DNA of 8,273 bases. Origin: Methanosarcinales archaeon ex4572_44 (GTDB lineage: Archaea > Halobacteriota > Methanosarcinia > Methanosarcinales > EX4572-44). The notes beneath the pieces were generated by a model. It worked only from the letters and a program-made list of their open reading frames with translations, was not told where the DNA came from and did not search any database. Position 1 is the stretch's first letter; every line of letters starts with the position of its first letter. Positions 1 through 6,781 of the stretch are shown here, one piece after another. The position numbers and the translations under genes are program-made. The stretch lies in NCBI GenBank assembly GCA_002254825.2, contig NJEL02000071.1, positions 1 to 8,273 of the forward strand, written 5' to 3'.

Positions 1-10
1 CGAAGACTAT

Positions 11-475
11 GTGAACATAACATTAATTCAACATCGAAGAATATTCATGGACTTAGAAGAGAGCAAGAGGCGCGTTACAGTTACACCCAGACTTGGTCTT
101 CATGGTATGCATGGACAACCCATTATAGCCTATGACAAAGCACTCACAACTGTTTTTTTTGGTGATATTCACTATTATATTATTTGCTGGGCTAAAATTG
201 GTAAACTCATGAAGGATTTAGACGAATTAATATCTCTGAACCATGATAGAATGAAAATTTACGATGCATTATTTGAGAATTGTAGAAAGATAAGAAATAG
301 TTTTGAGCATATTGATGAAAGAATTGGAAAAGAAATTTTTGAAATAGGAGAATCTGACGGAAACATTTTTACCAGTTACGACGGCTATCAGGTCGATCTC
401 AAAAATGGTGAAAACTATCTGAGAGAATTTTATGGTAACCTGTTGGAAGATCTTCAAAATCAAATAAGTCCCTGA
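11..475 (+). CDS. Hypothetical protein with HEPN-like Rx4H motif, possibly 5'-truncated
   Basis: I do not recognise the family. The frame is open from base 2, so the gene may begin left of the window; the candidate starts inside are GTG at 11 (154 aa) and ATG at 47 (142 aa). The protein is mostly helical and charged in its middle and C-terminal parts, with no signal peptide or clear membrane segment. Around residues 92-103 it reads CRKIRNSFEHID: an arginine followed by asparagine, then a histidine after four residues. That fits the R(N/D/H)x4-6H pattern of HEPN nucleases and HEPN-like toxins, in a helix as expected. The region is much more AT-rich than its neighbours (16 G/C in bases 241-300, against 30 in bases 4261-4320 of the aspartokinase), which suggests separate acquisition. 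A T-rich run follows directly. It is probably a real gene; the HEPN assignment is inference from one motif. Confidence 0.55.
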   Translation: MNITLIQHRRIFMDLEESKRRVTVTPRLGLHGMHGQPIIAYDKALTTVFFGDIHYYIICWAKIGKLMKDLDELISLNHDRMKIYDALFENCRKIRNSFEHIDERIGKEIFEIGESDGNIFTSYDGYQVDLKNGENYLREFYGNLLEDLQNQISP

Positions 476-476
476 A

Positions 477-487
477 TCTCTTTTTTA
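477..487 (+). terminator. Oligo-T terminator after the hypothetical gene
   Basis: Two bases after the stop codon lies a pyrimidine run ending in six T residues (481-486). Short oligo-T runs are the usual intrinsic termination signal in archaea. No strong hairpin precedes it. Confidence 0.4.
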
Positions 488-601
488 CTTCCAGGAAAAA
501 CGATAATTATCTTATAAAAAACTGCATATAACCGTTTTCACGTGGTTTATTTGTATTACTATACCTCGCAACTCTGCTGTGGTTTCTTGATGTACAGGAA
601 G

Positions 602-609
602 GTATAAAC
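602..609 (+). promoter_or_regulatory. Candidate TATA box for trm5
   Basis: GTATAAAC is preceded by a purine-rich stretch (AGGAAG) that could serve as a BRE. Transcription would start near 630, giving a short leader of about 24 bases. That leader contains GAGG at 642-645, eight bases before the GTG start at 654, a fair Shine-Dalgarno match. A second AT-rich TATA-like stretch lies at 511-520. Confidence 0.45.
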
Positions 610-653
610 GTTCATGTGCTCCAAGTAAATCCGAACGAAATGAGGATTTTCTC

Positions 654-1658
654 GTGTTGAGGCTTGATGCTCTTGTAGTTCCTCTTAGGCATGGAGAGGT
701 TGCGCGGCGAAGATTGATCGAGCTTGGGCTGTTGCATCGGGATGTGAAAGTTCGCTGTGAGCGCAACCTGTTGTACCTTCCTCTGACATCTGTACCATCT
801 GTACCTTTGGATGACCCGTTCCTGCCAGCCTGCAGAATAGAGTCTGTTGAATTTGAAGAAGTTTCGAGGATTGTGGATGTTAAGGAAATTCTTGGGTATG
901 CACCTTCTTTTGACGTTTTTGGTGATATTGCGATACTCGGTGCTTCGTCGCAGGATCCGTTGGCTGAGGCAGATGCTATAATCAAGGCACATAAGCATAT
1001 CTCCTCTGTCTTTCAGTCAACCGCACCGCTCGCGGGTGAGTTTAGAATAAGAAGCCTAACCCACCTCAGAGGGGAAGAGAGAACCAGAACCACGTATCGC
1101 GAGCACGGAATCGTTTATCGCCTTGATGTGGCAGAAGTCTACTTCACACCAAGACTTGGGACTGAGCGAGAGAGGATCACAGGCGGGATACAGAGCGGTG
1201 TGGTTTTGGACATGTTTGCAGGTATTGGACCGTTCAGTATCTTGATCGGGAAGAGACATCCGAACGTGAAGGTCATTGCAGTGGACAAGAACAAGTCTGC
1301 AGTACAATACTTGAGGGAGAACATCAGAGCGAACAGTGCAGAGAATGTTTACTCGGTCTTTGCGGATTCGATGATGCTGCCCGTTAGGGGCGAGAGTGCT
1401 GATTATGTGATCATGAATCTGCCACACGTTGCACAGAAGTTTCTTAGCGAGGCGTTCAGGGTGATACGGGATGGTGGCACCATTTACTACTATGATATTA
1501 CTCCAGAGGATAATCTGTACCAGAAAAGCGTTAAAACGATCCAAGAGGCAGCAGCGGGTGCTGGGTGCATGGTAGAGGTATTGCAAGAGCGTGTGGTGCG
1601 ATCGTATTCACCACACCGCTACAACATCTGCATAGAGGCACAGGTACATAAAGCCTGA
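654..1658 (+). CDS. trm5: tRNA (guanine37-N1)-methyltransferase Trm5
   Basis: Cytoplasmic enzyme that transfers a methyl group from S-adenosylmethionine to N1 of G37, next to the anticodon, which prevents +1 frameshifting; in archaea m1G37 is also the precursor of wyosine derivatives. The 334-aa length matches full archaeal Trm5 proteins. Residues 1-45 look like the small N-terminal D1 domain (GLLHRDVKV...LYLPL). The middle region ends in VYFTPRLGTERERI (162-175), a Trm5 hallmark. The Rossmann methyltransferase fold has SAM motif I VLDMFAGIGPFS (184-195), an acidic ribose-binding VDKN (210-213) and the NLPH motif (255-258) at the target-base site. The C-terminal RSYSPHRYN is also typical. GTG at 654 is chosen because GAGG precedes it at good spacing and the D1 domain begins at once. 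It converges with the ccmB remnant, leaving 13 bases between them. The function is secure. Confidence 0.93.
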   Translation: MLRLDALVVPLRHGEVARRRLIELGLLHRDVKVRCERNLLYLPLTSVPSVPLDDPFLPACRIESVEFEEVSRIVDVKEILGYAPSFDVFGDIAILGASSQDPLAEADAIIKAHKHISSVFQSTAPLAGEFRIRSLTHLRGEERTRTTYREHGIVYRLDVAEVYFTPRLGTERERITGGIQSGVVLDMFAGIGPFSILIGKRHPNVKVIAVDKNKSAVQYLRENIRANSAENVYSVFADSMMLPVRGESADYVIMNLPHVAQKFLSEAFRVIRDGGTIYYYDITPEDNLYQKSVKTIQEAAAGAGCMVEVLQERVVRSYSPHRYNICIEAQVHKA

Positions 1659-1671
1659 AAATGGAGGTGTC

Positions 1672-2250
1672 TCACTCTTCGATTACGTACTCGAAGACGA
1701 GTTGTGCTGCAATGAAAAATATGATATCATAGGCAATAAGTACCTGCAACTCTCCTATGATCGATGCAAAATCGTCTCCTCCAAGTATCCTCGATGTTGC
1801 CGTGACCGAGGAAAGGATCACAGGCGTTATCACAGGGAATATGATCACAGGCAGGAGTATCTCACGTGTACGAGTGTTCACTGTGAGTGCTGAGAGAAGT
1901 GTGCCGACAAAGACAAAACCGAGTGTCCCGAGGAGTATTACCAACGCAAGAGATGGGAGGTTGTCGATGGTATAGTTGAACAGTATGATGAACAAGGGTA
2001 CTGTGACGAGTTCGACCATGAAGATCAGAACCGCGCTGGAGATCACCTTGCCCATGAAGAGACTCGTTCTCTCAACAGGGCAGAGCCTCAAGCCCTCAGA
2101 GCCTCAAGCCCTCAAGGCATCCTTCTTCCCGCTCGCCAGCAAATGACCTTCCAAGCCCGAGCATACCTGTGAAGATGAATGAAATCCAGAGTATCCCAGG
2201 CGCAAGAAGTGTGATCAGTCCTTCCACGCAATATAAAAAGCGTGTTTCAC
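1672..2250 (-). pseudogene. ccmB: Broken ccmB-type ABC transporter permease (two frame lesions)
   Basis: CcmB is the membrane subunit of the CcmAB haem exporter used in cytochrome c maturation. The start is probably GTG at 2250, overlapping the ccmA stop by four bases (GTGA). That frame gives VKHAFYIAWKD, a plausible CcmB N-terminus, and then hits TGA at 2217-2215. Homology resumes in another frame at LLAPGILWISFIFTGMLG and runs to EREEGCLEGLRL, where it stops again at 2098-2096. It resumes in a third frame with CPVERTSLFMGKV and continues through four hydrophobic segments to the CcmB-like end VFEYVIEE. The first membrane helix normally between these N-terminal blocks is absent, so roughly 100 bases seem deleted relative to a family length near 220 aa. 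The second break is a 16-base tandem duplication. Without a compensating event no full product can be made. Family identity is well supported by the EREEG(C/T)LEG loop. Confidence 0.85.
2081..2114. repeat. Perfect 16-base tandem duplication within ccmB
   Basis: The unit gagcctcaagccctca occurs at 2083-2098 and again at 2099-2114, with the 16-base periodicity extending two bases leftward to 2081. Because 16 is not a multiple of three, the extra copy shifts the ccmB frame. Removing one copy on paper restores continuous coding, LEGLRLCPVERTSLFMGK, matching the conserved CcmB cytoplasmic loop. The unit itself contains an imperfect 8-base repeat (CTTGAGGG/CTTGAGGC on the coding strand), a likely substrate for replication slippage. 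Confidence 0.95.
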
Positions 2251-2960
2251 GATCGACCACCGACCAACTCTTCATAGATATCCTGATACTCCTCAACACT
2301 TTCGATCTCACTTCGTTTTACATCATGCACAAACCCCCCGTTCTTCATTATGAGGAGACGATTAGAGACCTTTAAACCGTGCTCAAGATCATGCGAGACT
2401 ATGATCCGCGTAGCGTGCTTGGAATCAAACTCCTGAATAATCCCATCAAGAATATTTGATGCGTGACGATCGAGACCTGTGTACGGCTCGTCCAACAAGA
2501 GTATCTTCGGATCATGAAGAATTGCACGTGCGATCGAAAGCCGCTGTTTCATCCCACGCGAAAACGTAGCAACTCGATCATTCTCACGATACCTCAAACC
2601 CACCTCTCGTATAACCTCATGAACACGCTCTTCAAAATCAGAAACACCATACATGCGGGCATAAAAAACAAGGTTCTCTACCGCAGTGAGATCGCGATAA
2701 AGGTACGTATCATGTGATATAACACCGATGCGACGACGTACCTCGACAGGCTTCTTCCTCACATCAAAACCATCAACCACCACCCTACCACTCGTCGAAG
2801 ACACAAGCGTTGAAAGAATCTTCAAGAGTGTGGTCTTGCCCGCACCGTTCGGACCAAAGATTGTAAGCAACTCACCCTCAGCAACCTCAAGACTCAGATC
2901 CGTGAGAGCAGTGAAACGCCCAAAGGACTTGTTCAAATGTTCGATCGAGACCAGCGCCAT
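2247..2960 (-). CDS. ccmA: ABC transporter ATP-binding protein, CcmA-type (haem exporter ATPase)
   Basis: ATPase subunit expected to drive a CcmB-type membrane partner at the inner face of the cell membrane. At 237 aa it is a complete single nucleotide-binding domain: Walker A GPNGAGKT (36-43), signature FSRGMKQR (133-140), Walker B ILLLDEP (153-159) with catalytic Glu158, D-loop TGLD, and H-loop His190 in IIVSHDLEHG. The usual Q-loop position reads ISHDTYLY (81-88), lacking an obvious glutamine; CcmA-like proteins often vary here. ATG at 2960 is chosen because the fold starts at once (MALVSIEHLNKSFG) and a TATA box sits 28 bases upstream; the frame is open further upstream but that stretch is not protein-like. 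It overlaps the broken ccmB by four bases, so the two formed an operon. With ccmB disrupted the ATPase may have no partner. It could instead belong to another CcmA-like ABC-2 exporter. Confidence 0.85.
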   Translation of the reverse strand: MALVSIEHLNKSFGRFTALTDLSLEVAEGELLTIFGPNGAGKTTLLKILSTLVSSTSGRVVVDGFDVRKKPVEVRRRIGVISHDTYLYRDLTAVENLVFYARMYGVSDFEERVHEVIREVGLRYRENDRVATFSRGMKQRLSIARAILHDPKILLLDEPYTGLDRHASNILDGIIQEFDSKHATRIIVSHDLEHGLKVSNRLLIMKNGGFVHDVKRSEIESVEEYQDIYEELVGGRS

Positions 2961-2982
2961 AATAACAAAGTAACGAAACAAA

Positions 2983-2994
2983 GATATATAAAAA
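2983..2994 (-). promoter_or_regulatory. TATA box for ccmA, leaderless-type promoter
   Basis: On the minus strand the sequence reads TTTTTATATATC, its centre about 28 bases before the ATG at 2960. At the usual archaeal TATA-to-start-site distance, transcription would begin at or next to the start codon, so a leaderless mRNA is expected. No Shine-Dalgarno-like sequence lies before the ATG, which agrees. Confidence 0.65.
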
Positions 2995-3009
2995 TAAGCT
3001 GCACGATGA

Positions 3010-3132
3010 AACAACGGGACATTCGTTGACGGCGAAGGCAGAGGGATCTGCGAATGGGACGCACCCAACGTTGATGCAGTAAACGAAGTGATCGAAAAGT
3101 GCTCGGCAGACCACCCATGGATGGGACAATAG
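3010..3132 (+). pseudogene. Possible 3' remnant of a small protein gene
   Basis: Between stop codons, one plus-strand frame encodes about 40 residues with protein-like composition, including GTFVDGEGRGICEWDAP and then NVDAVNEVIEKC, ending HPWMGQ at a TAG. The pattern of a short strand with an aromatic-acidic end, followed by AP and an amphipathic helix, resembles the C-terminal half of small ferredoxin-like-fold proteins such as DUF4242-type ones, but I cannot assign a family. It has no convincing start: upstream is the ccmA promoter and an in-frame TGA at 3007-3009. It may be the tail of a gene whose 5' part was lost; chance coding potential cannot be excluded. Confidence 0.3.
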
Positions 3133-3264
3133 CCGTGAAAAGAGTACTATAAAAACTCCTAAATGCAGATTTTTCATCTGTAGCGTGAGAGGAAATTACG
3201 TCGTTTCTGCCAGCATTAAAACAGGGGGAGTGACTCGAGAATGCTGTTTAATGACCAGAACAAG

Positions 3265-3275
3265 TTTTATATATC
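3265..3275 (+). promoter_or_regulatory. TATA box for aspartokinase, leaderless-type promoter
   Basis: TTTTATATATC has its centre about 29 bases before the ATG at 3299, implying a transcript starting at or within a few bases of the start codon. It is almost identical to the ccmA TATA box on the other strand. The sequence just before the ATG lacks a ribosome binding site. The rest of the gap from 3133 holds another TATA-like stretch (near 3145-3153) and a small inverted repeat CAGAT/ATCTG around 3167-3181, and nothing else that I recognise. Confidence 0.7.
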
Positions 3276-3298
3276 GATTCACCAATTGACGCTGTAGA

Positions 3299-4711
3299 AT
3301 GAAGACTGTGATGAAATTCGGCGGGACATCAGTTGGCGACGGCACTCGCATAAAACACGTTGCACGCTTGATCAAAGCCCACGTTGATGCAGGACATAAT
3401 ACTGTAGTGGTCACATCAGCCATCGGCGACACCACCGATCTACTTCTTGATACTGCAAGAAAAGCATCTACTAGTGGCAATCCAGATAATATCAAAAAAA
3501 TCATCGCTGAACTAAGAACGACACATCACAAAGCAATCCGTGATGCATTTAACAGCACAATAGAGACGTCCAGTGCAATCGAGGTGATCAAAGAGATCAA
3601 TTCTCGTTTAGAGGAGGTTGAAAAGGCGCTTATAGGTATCTGTTATCTTGGGGAGCTCACCGCTCGGTCGGTTGATTTTATTTCTTCATTCGGCGAACGG
3701 CTTGCCGCACCTATTCTATCGGGCGCTCTTCGGACGGTGGGTCTCAATTCAAAGTCCTTCACAGGTGACGAGGCTGGAATTGTCACAACCAAGGACTATG
3801 GCAACGCACTCCCACTTGAACGTACATATTCGCAGGTTAAAGAGCGATTGGGTCATCTCGTGGAAGATTGGGTGCCAGTCGTTTCAGGATTTATTGCGAG
3901 GTGTGAAGATGACACCGTAACAACACTTGGGCGCGGTGGTTCAGACTTCACTGCCTCGATCATCGGCGCTGCCATCGGCGCTGACGAGATCTGGCTGTGG
4001 AAGGACGTTCCTGGTATTATGACTGCAGATCCTGGTGTTGTCCCAGTGGCGCGGACGCTCCCAACGATTTCTTACATTGAAGCCATGGAGATGTCGTATT
4101 TTGGAGCAAAAGTCCTTCATCCGCGTGCAATTGAGCCTGCTATCCGTCACGGCATACCTGTTCGCGTGAAGAATACGTTCCAGCCAGAATCTGAAGGCAC
4201 ACTTGTTGTGGGTGAGGAGGAGAAGAGAAGAGACGTGGTGAAAGCTGTGTCTGTCATAAATGATGTGGCGCTCATCAATGTTTCAGGTGCTGGAATGATA
4301 GGGCATATCGGAGTTGCAGCACGCATATTCACCGCTCTTGCAGAAGCTGGAGTGAATATTATGATGATCAGTCAGGGATCATCAGAGGCAAACATCTCCC
4401 TCGTAGTCGATGATAAGCACCTCGATTCTGCAGTCAGAGCGATTCAGACCGACTTCAAAAATGGGATTGTCAGGGATATAACGAGCGATGAGAAGATCAG
4501 TGTGATTGGCATCGTGGGGTCTGGAATGGCGGGCGTGCCCGGAGTTGCAGGGCGCACGTTTAACGCACTTGGGAGAGCCCACATAAATGTGATCATGATC
4601 AGCCAGGGCTCATCCCAACACAACATCTCATTCGCTGTAGCAAAAGACCAGAGCCACGACGCTGTACGAGCACTCCACCGAGAATTCGAGCTTGACAAAA
4701 TAAAGATTTAA
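3299..4711 (+). CDS. lysC: Aspartate kinase (monofunctional, two ACT domains)
   Basis: Cytoplasmic enzyme phosphorylating L-aspartate to 4-phospho-L-aspartate with ATP, the entry step to lysine, threonine, methionine and isoleucine. Residues 1-300 form the amino-acid-kinase fold: KFGGTSVGD (6-14) for ATP/aspartate binding, SSFGERLAAPI (129-139), the GRGGSDFTA loop (211-219), and WKDVPGIMTADP (234-245) with MSYFGAKVLHPRAIEPA (265-281). Two ACT domains follow, about 322-390 and 400-465, each with an xIGxVGVAxxxF-like helix and a repeated MISQGSS motif (356-362 and 433-439). These ACT units usually bind an end-product amino acid (lysine or threonine) for feedback inhibition; which one cannot be read here. 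No homoserine dehydrogenase domain is fused. The 470-aa length is normal. ATG at 3299 fits the leaderless promoter. The next gene begins 33 bases downstream but is probably unrelated in function. Confidence 0.96.
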   Translation: MKTVMKFGGTSVGDGTRIKHVARLIKAHVDAGHNTVVVTSAIGDTTDLLLDTARKASTSGNPDNIKKIIAELRTTHHKAIRDAFNSTIETSSAIEVIKEINSRLEEVEKALIGICYLGELTARSVDFISSFGERLAAPILSGALRTVGLNSKSFTGDEAGIVTTKDYGNALPLERTYSQVKERLGHLVEDWVPVVSGFIARCEDDTVTTLGRGGSDFTASIIGAAIGADEIWLWKDVPGIMTADPGVVPVARTLPTISYIEAMEMSYFGAKVLHPRAIEPAIRHGIPVRVKNTFQPESEGTLVVGEEEKRRDVVKAVSVINDVALINVSGAGMIGHIGVAARIFTALAEAGVNIMMISQGSSEANISLVVDDKHLDSAVRAIQTDFKNGIVRDITSDEKISVIGIVGSGMAGVPGVAGRTFNALGRAHINVIMISQGSSQHNISFAVAKDQSHDAVRALHREFELDKIKI

Positions 4712-4744
4712 ATAATAAGTAATATCGGCTTTAAGTGGATAAAA

Positions 4745-5524
4745 ATGCCAGTTGATAGCCAGTTTCTCAAAAATCCAAAATCGTGCTTCCTCGATTTATC
4801 ATACACTTCTGGAAATTCTCCAAGTAAGATTGAAAAGATACTAACCAAATATTTTGAGGGGAGGGGTTTTGAGGTTAAGACTGGTAGAATGGCTCCTGCA
4901 GGTGGAAAACTCGATAAAGGAATTCTGGGTGTGATTAAGTCCTGTGGTTTCGGGATCGTTGTTTATAATGAGTTAAGACACAACATCAGTTACGAGTGGG
5001 GTATTATGGATGCACTTGGCATCCCTGTGATTCCTTTCAAGGATGCGAATACACATATAGATCTTGATAGGGACTTGTCTGATAAGACAGGAACTATTTT
5101 TGTATGGTATGGTGGTGACTCTTCTGAAAAGGATATCATAAAAGAACTGGAGAGCAGTGACTCCTTGAAAGCTGCAATCGAAAACGTTGAGAGGTTGCTG
5201 GCAGAGGATATCAGTTCGGAAGAGTCAGAAGAAGCAAAAACGGCATCAAAACTTATGGTAGAATCAAATATTCCTCTCGATAAACTCGCAGCTAGAGAAA
5301 AGAAGGAAGAGATCAAAGATATAGGTAGAATAATAGAAGCCTTGAAAAATATTAAACATCTGACTGTAGAGGGTCATTTCAATAAAGCCACTGCCTATTA
5401 TTACGCTGGAAAATACGAAGATTCCGAAGAAGAATTTAGAAATGTGATAAAGCTAAAACCAGACGCGAAGCAAGGGCGAGAGGAGGATGTAAAAAGAGTG
5501 GATGAACTGCTGGAAAAACTATAA
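4745..5524 (+). CDS. TIR-like / deoxyribosyltransferase-like domain protein with C-terminal TPR
   Basis: No family is named with certainty. Residues 12-100 look like a Rossmann-like alpha/beta domain: strand SCFLDLSY (13-20), a helix, FEVKTGR (42-48), then CGFGIVVYN (67-75) and HNISYEWGIMDALGIPVIPF (79-98). The N-x-x-x-E-x-G arrangement (Asn80, Glu84, Gly86) followed by a helix and GxPVIPF is typical of TIR-like and nucleoside 2-deoxyribosyltransferase-like domains, where the glutamate cleaves N-glycosidic bonds, as in NAD-degrading defence proteins. Residues 125-205 are charged and helical, possibly a coiled coil. Residues 211-244 form one TPR unit (YYYAGKYEDSEEEF, then IKLKPD). There are no membrane helices. 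ATG at 4745 is the first in-frame start; an AT-rich TTTAAATAAT at 4708-4717 could be its own TATA box. It may be a signalling or anti-phage effector, by inference only. Confidence 0.7.
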   Translation: MPVDSQFLKNPKSCFLDLSYTSGNSPSKIEKILTKYFEGRGFEVKTGRMAPAGGKLDKGILGVIKSCGFGIVVYNELRHNISYEWGIMDALGIPVIPFKDANTHIDLDRDLSDKTGTIFVWYGGDSSEKDIIKELESSDSLKAAIENVERLLAEDISSEESEEAKTASKLMVESNIPLDKLAAREKKEEIKDIGRIIEALKNIKHLTVEGHFNKATAYYYAGKYEDSEEEFRNVIKLKPDAKQGREEDVKRVDELLEKL

Positions 5525-5526
5525 AC
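5519..5526 (+). promoter_or_regulatory. Candidate TATA box for argG
   Basis: CTATAAAC overlaps the stop codon of the upstream gene. Transcription would start near 5549, leaving a leader of about 54 bases before the argG ATG. A weaker alternative is GGTTAAAGTA at 5560-5569, which would place the start nearer 5590. Confidence 0.35.
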
Positions 5527-5596
5527 TTTAACGGGCATGCCCCGGGGTTGGTTGCTAAAGGTTAAAGTAGTGGGGGGTCGTCACAGGGTGTTGTGA
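5526..5596 (+). promoter_or_regulatory. Inverted-repeat-rich leader/operator region upstream of argG
   Basis: The 78-base gap before argG holds several inverted repeats: CTTTAAC (5526-5532) with GTTAAAG (5561-5567); the perfect palindrome GGGCATGCCC (5533-5542) overlapping CCCCGGGG (5540-5547); and TCACA (5581-5585) with TGTGA (5592-5596) ending six bases before the ATG. The GC palindrome sits between the candidate TATA box and the predicted start site, a common place for archaeal repressor operators. It could equally act as a terminator hairpin for the preceding gene. The role is inferred. Confidence 0.4.
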
Positions 5597-5602
5597 TATT
5601 CT

Positions 5603-6781
5603 ATGGAAAAGGTTGTTCTTGCATACTCTGGTGGTCTTGACACGTCTGTCTGCGTGCCACTTCTTCGTGAGCGGTACGGATTCGATCACATCGTAACAGT
5701 CGCAGTTGACGTAGGGCAGCCCGAGAGCGACATCGGATCGGCAGAAACCCGCGCCCGCGCAATAAGCGATGAACACGTCACAATCGACGCAACAGACGAG
5801 TTTGTTACGGACTACATCTTTCCGCTCATAAAAGCAAACGGGTGCTATGAAGGATATGTCATGGGCACAGCAATCGCACGCCCACTGATTGCAAAAAAAG
5901 TTGTTCGTGTTGCAGATGAAGTCGGCGCAGCAGCCCTAGCACACGGATGCACTGGTAAAGGCAATGACCAGCTTCGCTTTGAAGCAGTCTTCCGCGCCAC
6001 CGACTACAGAGTGATTGCGCCCATGCGAGAACTCGAACTGACACGGGAATGGGAGATCAAGTACGCAAAAGAAAAAGGAATACCGACAACAGTCTCTGGC
6101 AGAAAACCGTGGAGCGTGGACGAAAACCTGTGGAGTCGGAGCATCGAAGGAGGAAAACTCGAAGACCCGTCTTTCATCCCGCCCGAAGAGATCTACGAAT
6201 GGACAACCTCACCCCTGCGAGCACCCGACGAACCAGAGATCATAGAAGTCATGTTTGAAGACGGCGTGCCCGTGGGCTTGAACGGGAAAAGAGCTGACGG
6301 CGTCACGCTTATTGCACAATTGAACGCCACAGGAGGAAAGCATGGCGTGGGCAGGACAGATATGATGGAAGATCGCGTGCTCGGCTTAAAAGCACGTGAA
6401 AACTACGAACACCCCGCCGCAACAATCCTACTCCAAGCACACGCCGATCTTGAAAAACTGGTGCTAACAAGAGCAGAACTACAATTCAAACAAACAGTGG
6501 ATGACAGGTGGAGCGAACTGGCCTACATGGGACTCGTGGACGAACCACTCTTCAGCGACCTGAACGCCTTCATAAACAAATCACAAGAACGCGTGACAGG
6601 GAGCGTTAAAATCCAGCTATACAAAGGAAGCGCCACACCAGTTGCACGGGAATCTTTAAACGCCCTCTACTCAGAAAAACTCGTATCCTTCGACAGTGCT
6701 ACCCTACACCAGAGCGACGCCGAAGGCTTTGCCAAATACCACGGCTTCCAAGCACGAATGCACAAGAAAATAGTAAAATAA
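5603..6781 (+). CDS. argG: Argininosuccinate synthase
   Basis: Cytoplasmic enzyme joining citrulline and aspartate with ATP to form argininosuccinate, AMP and pyrophosphate, the penultimate step of arginine synthesis. The N-terminal PP-loop ATP-binding motif AYSGGLDTS (7-15) is intact. HGCTGKGNDQLRFE (114-127) supplies citrulline/aspartate contacts, and GRKPWSVDENLWSRSIEGG corresponds to the usual family motif with W-S-x-D-x-N-L-W. The C-terminal part contains the conserved LQAHADLEKL and KGSATPVARES stretches. The 392 residues are the usual length and nothing is missing. ATG at 5603 puts the first strand (EKVVLAYSGG) at the extreme N-terminus as expected. No other arginine genes are adjacent, so it is probably transcribed alone. 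A short T run (6785-6789) lies just after the stop. Confidence 0.97.
   Translation: MEKVVLAYSGGLDTSVCVPLLRERYGFDHIVTVAVDVGQPESDIGSAETRARAISDEHVTIDATDEFVTDYIFPLIKANGCYEGYVMGTAIARPLIAKKVVRVADEVGAAALAHGCTGKGNDQLRFEAVFRATDYRVIAPMRELELTREWEIKYAKEKGIPTTVSGRKPWSVDENLWSRSIEGGKLEDPSFIPPEEIYEWTTSPLRAPDEPEIIEVMFEDGVPVGLNGKRADGVTLIAQLNATGGKHGVGRTDMMEDRVLGLKARENYEHPAATILLQAHADLEKLVLTRAELQFKQTVDDRWSELAYMGLVDEPLFSDLNAFINKSQERVTGSVKIQLYKGSATPVARESLNALYSEKLVSFDSATLHQSDAEGFAKYHGFQARMHKKIVK

Noticed and set aside
512..998. Two long minus-strand open frames opposite trm5
   Set aside because: They are antisense to the conserved trm5 coding frame, with serine/arginine-rich low-information sequence and no recognisable domain.
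1173..1853. Repeated GATCACAGGC words (in trm5 and twice in ccmB)
   Set aside because: Irregular spacing and location inside conserved codons make these chance repeats, not an array or operator.
2096..2311. A short minus-strand frame starting MRSKVLRSIRISMKSW as the true ccmB start
   Set aside because: Its first 20 or so codons are an out-of-frame reading of the ccmA 3' end. The GTG at 2250 gives a family-like N-terminus in another frame.
2930..2951. A TTCGATC-containing stretch resembling a tRNA T-arm
   Set aside because: It encodes the conserved N-terminus of CcmA, and no acceptor or anticodon stem can be built around it.
4444..4698. Minus-strand open frame opposite the second ACT domain
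   Set aside because: Antisense shadow of a strongly conserved gene, with no start signal or family resemblance.
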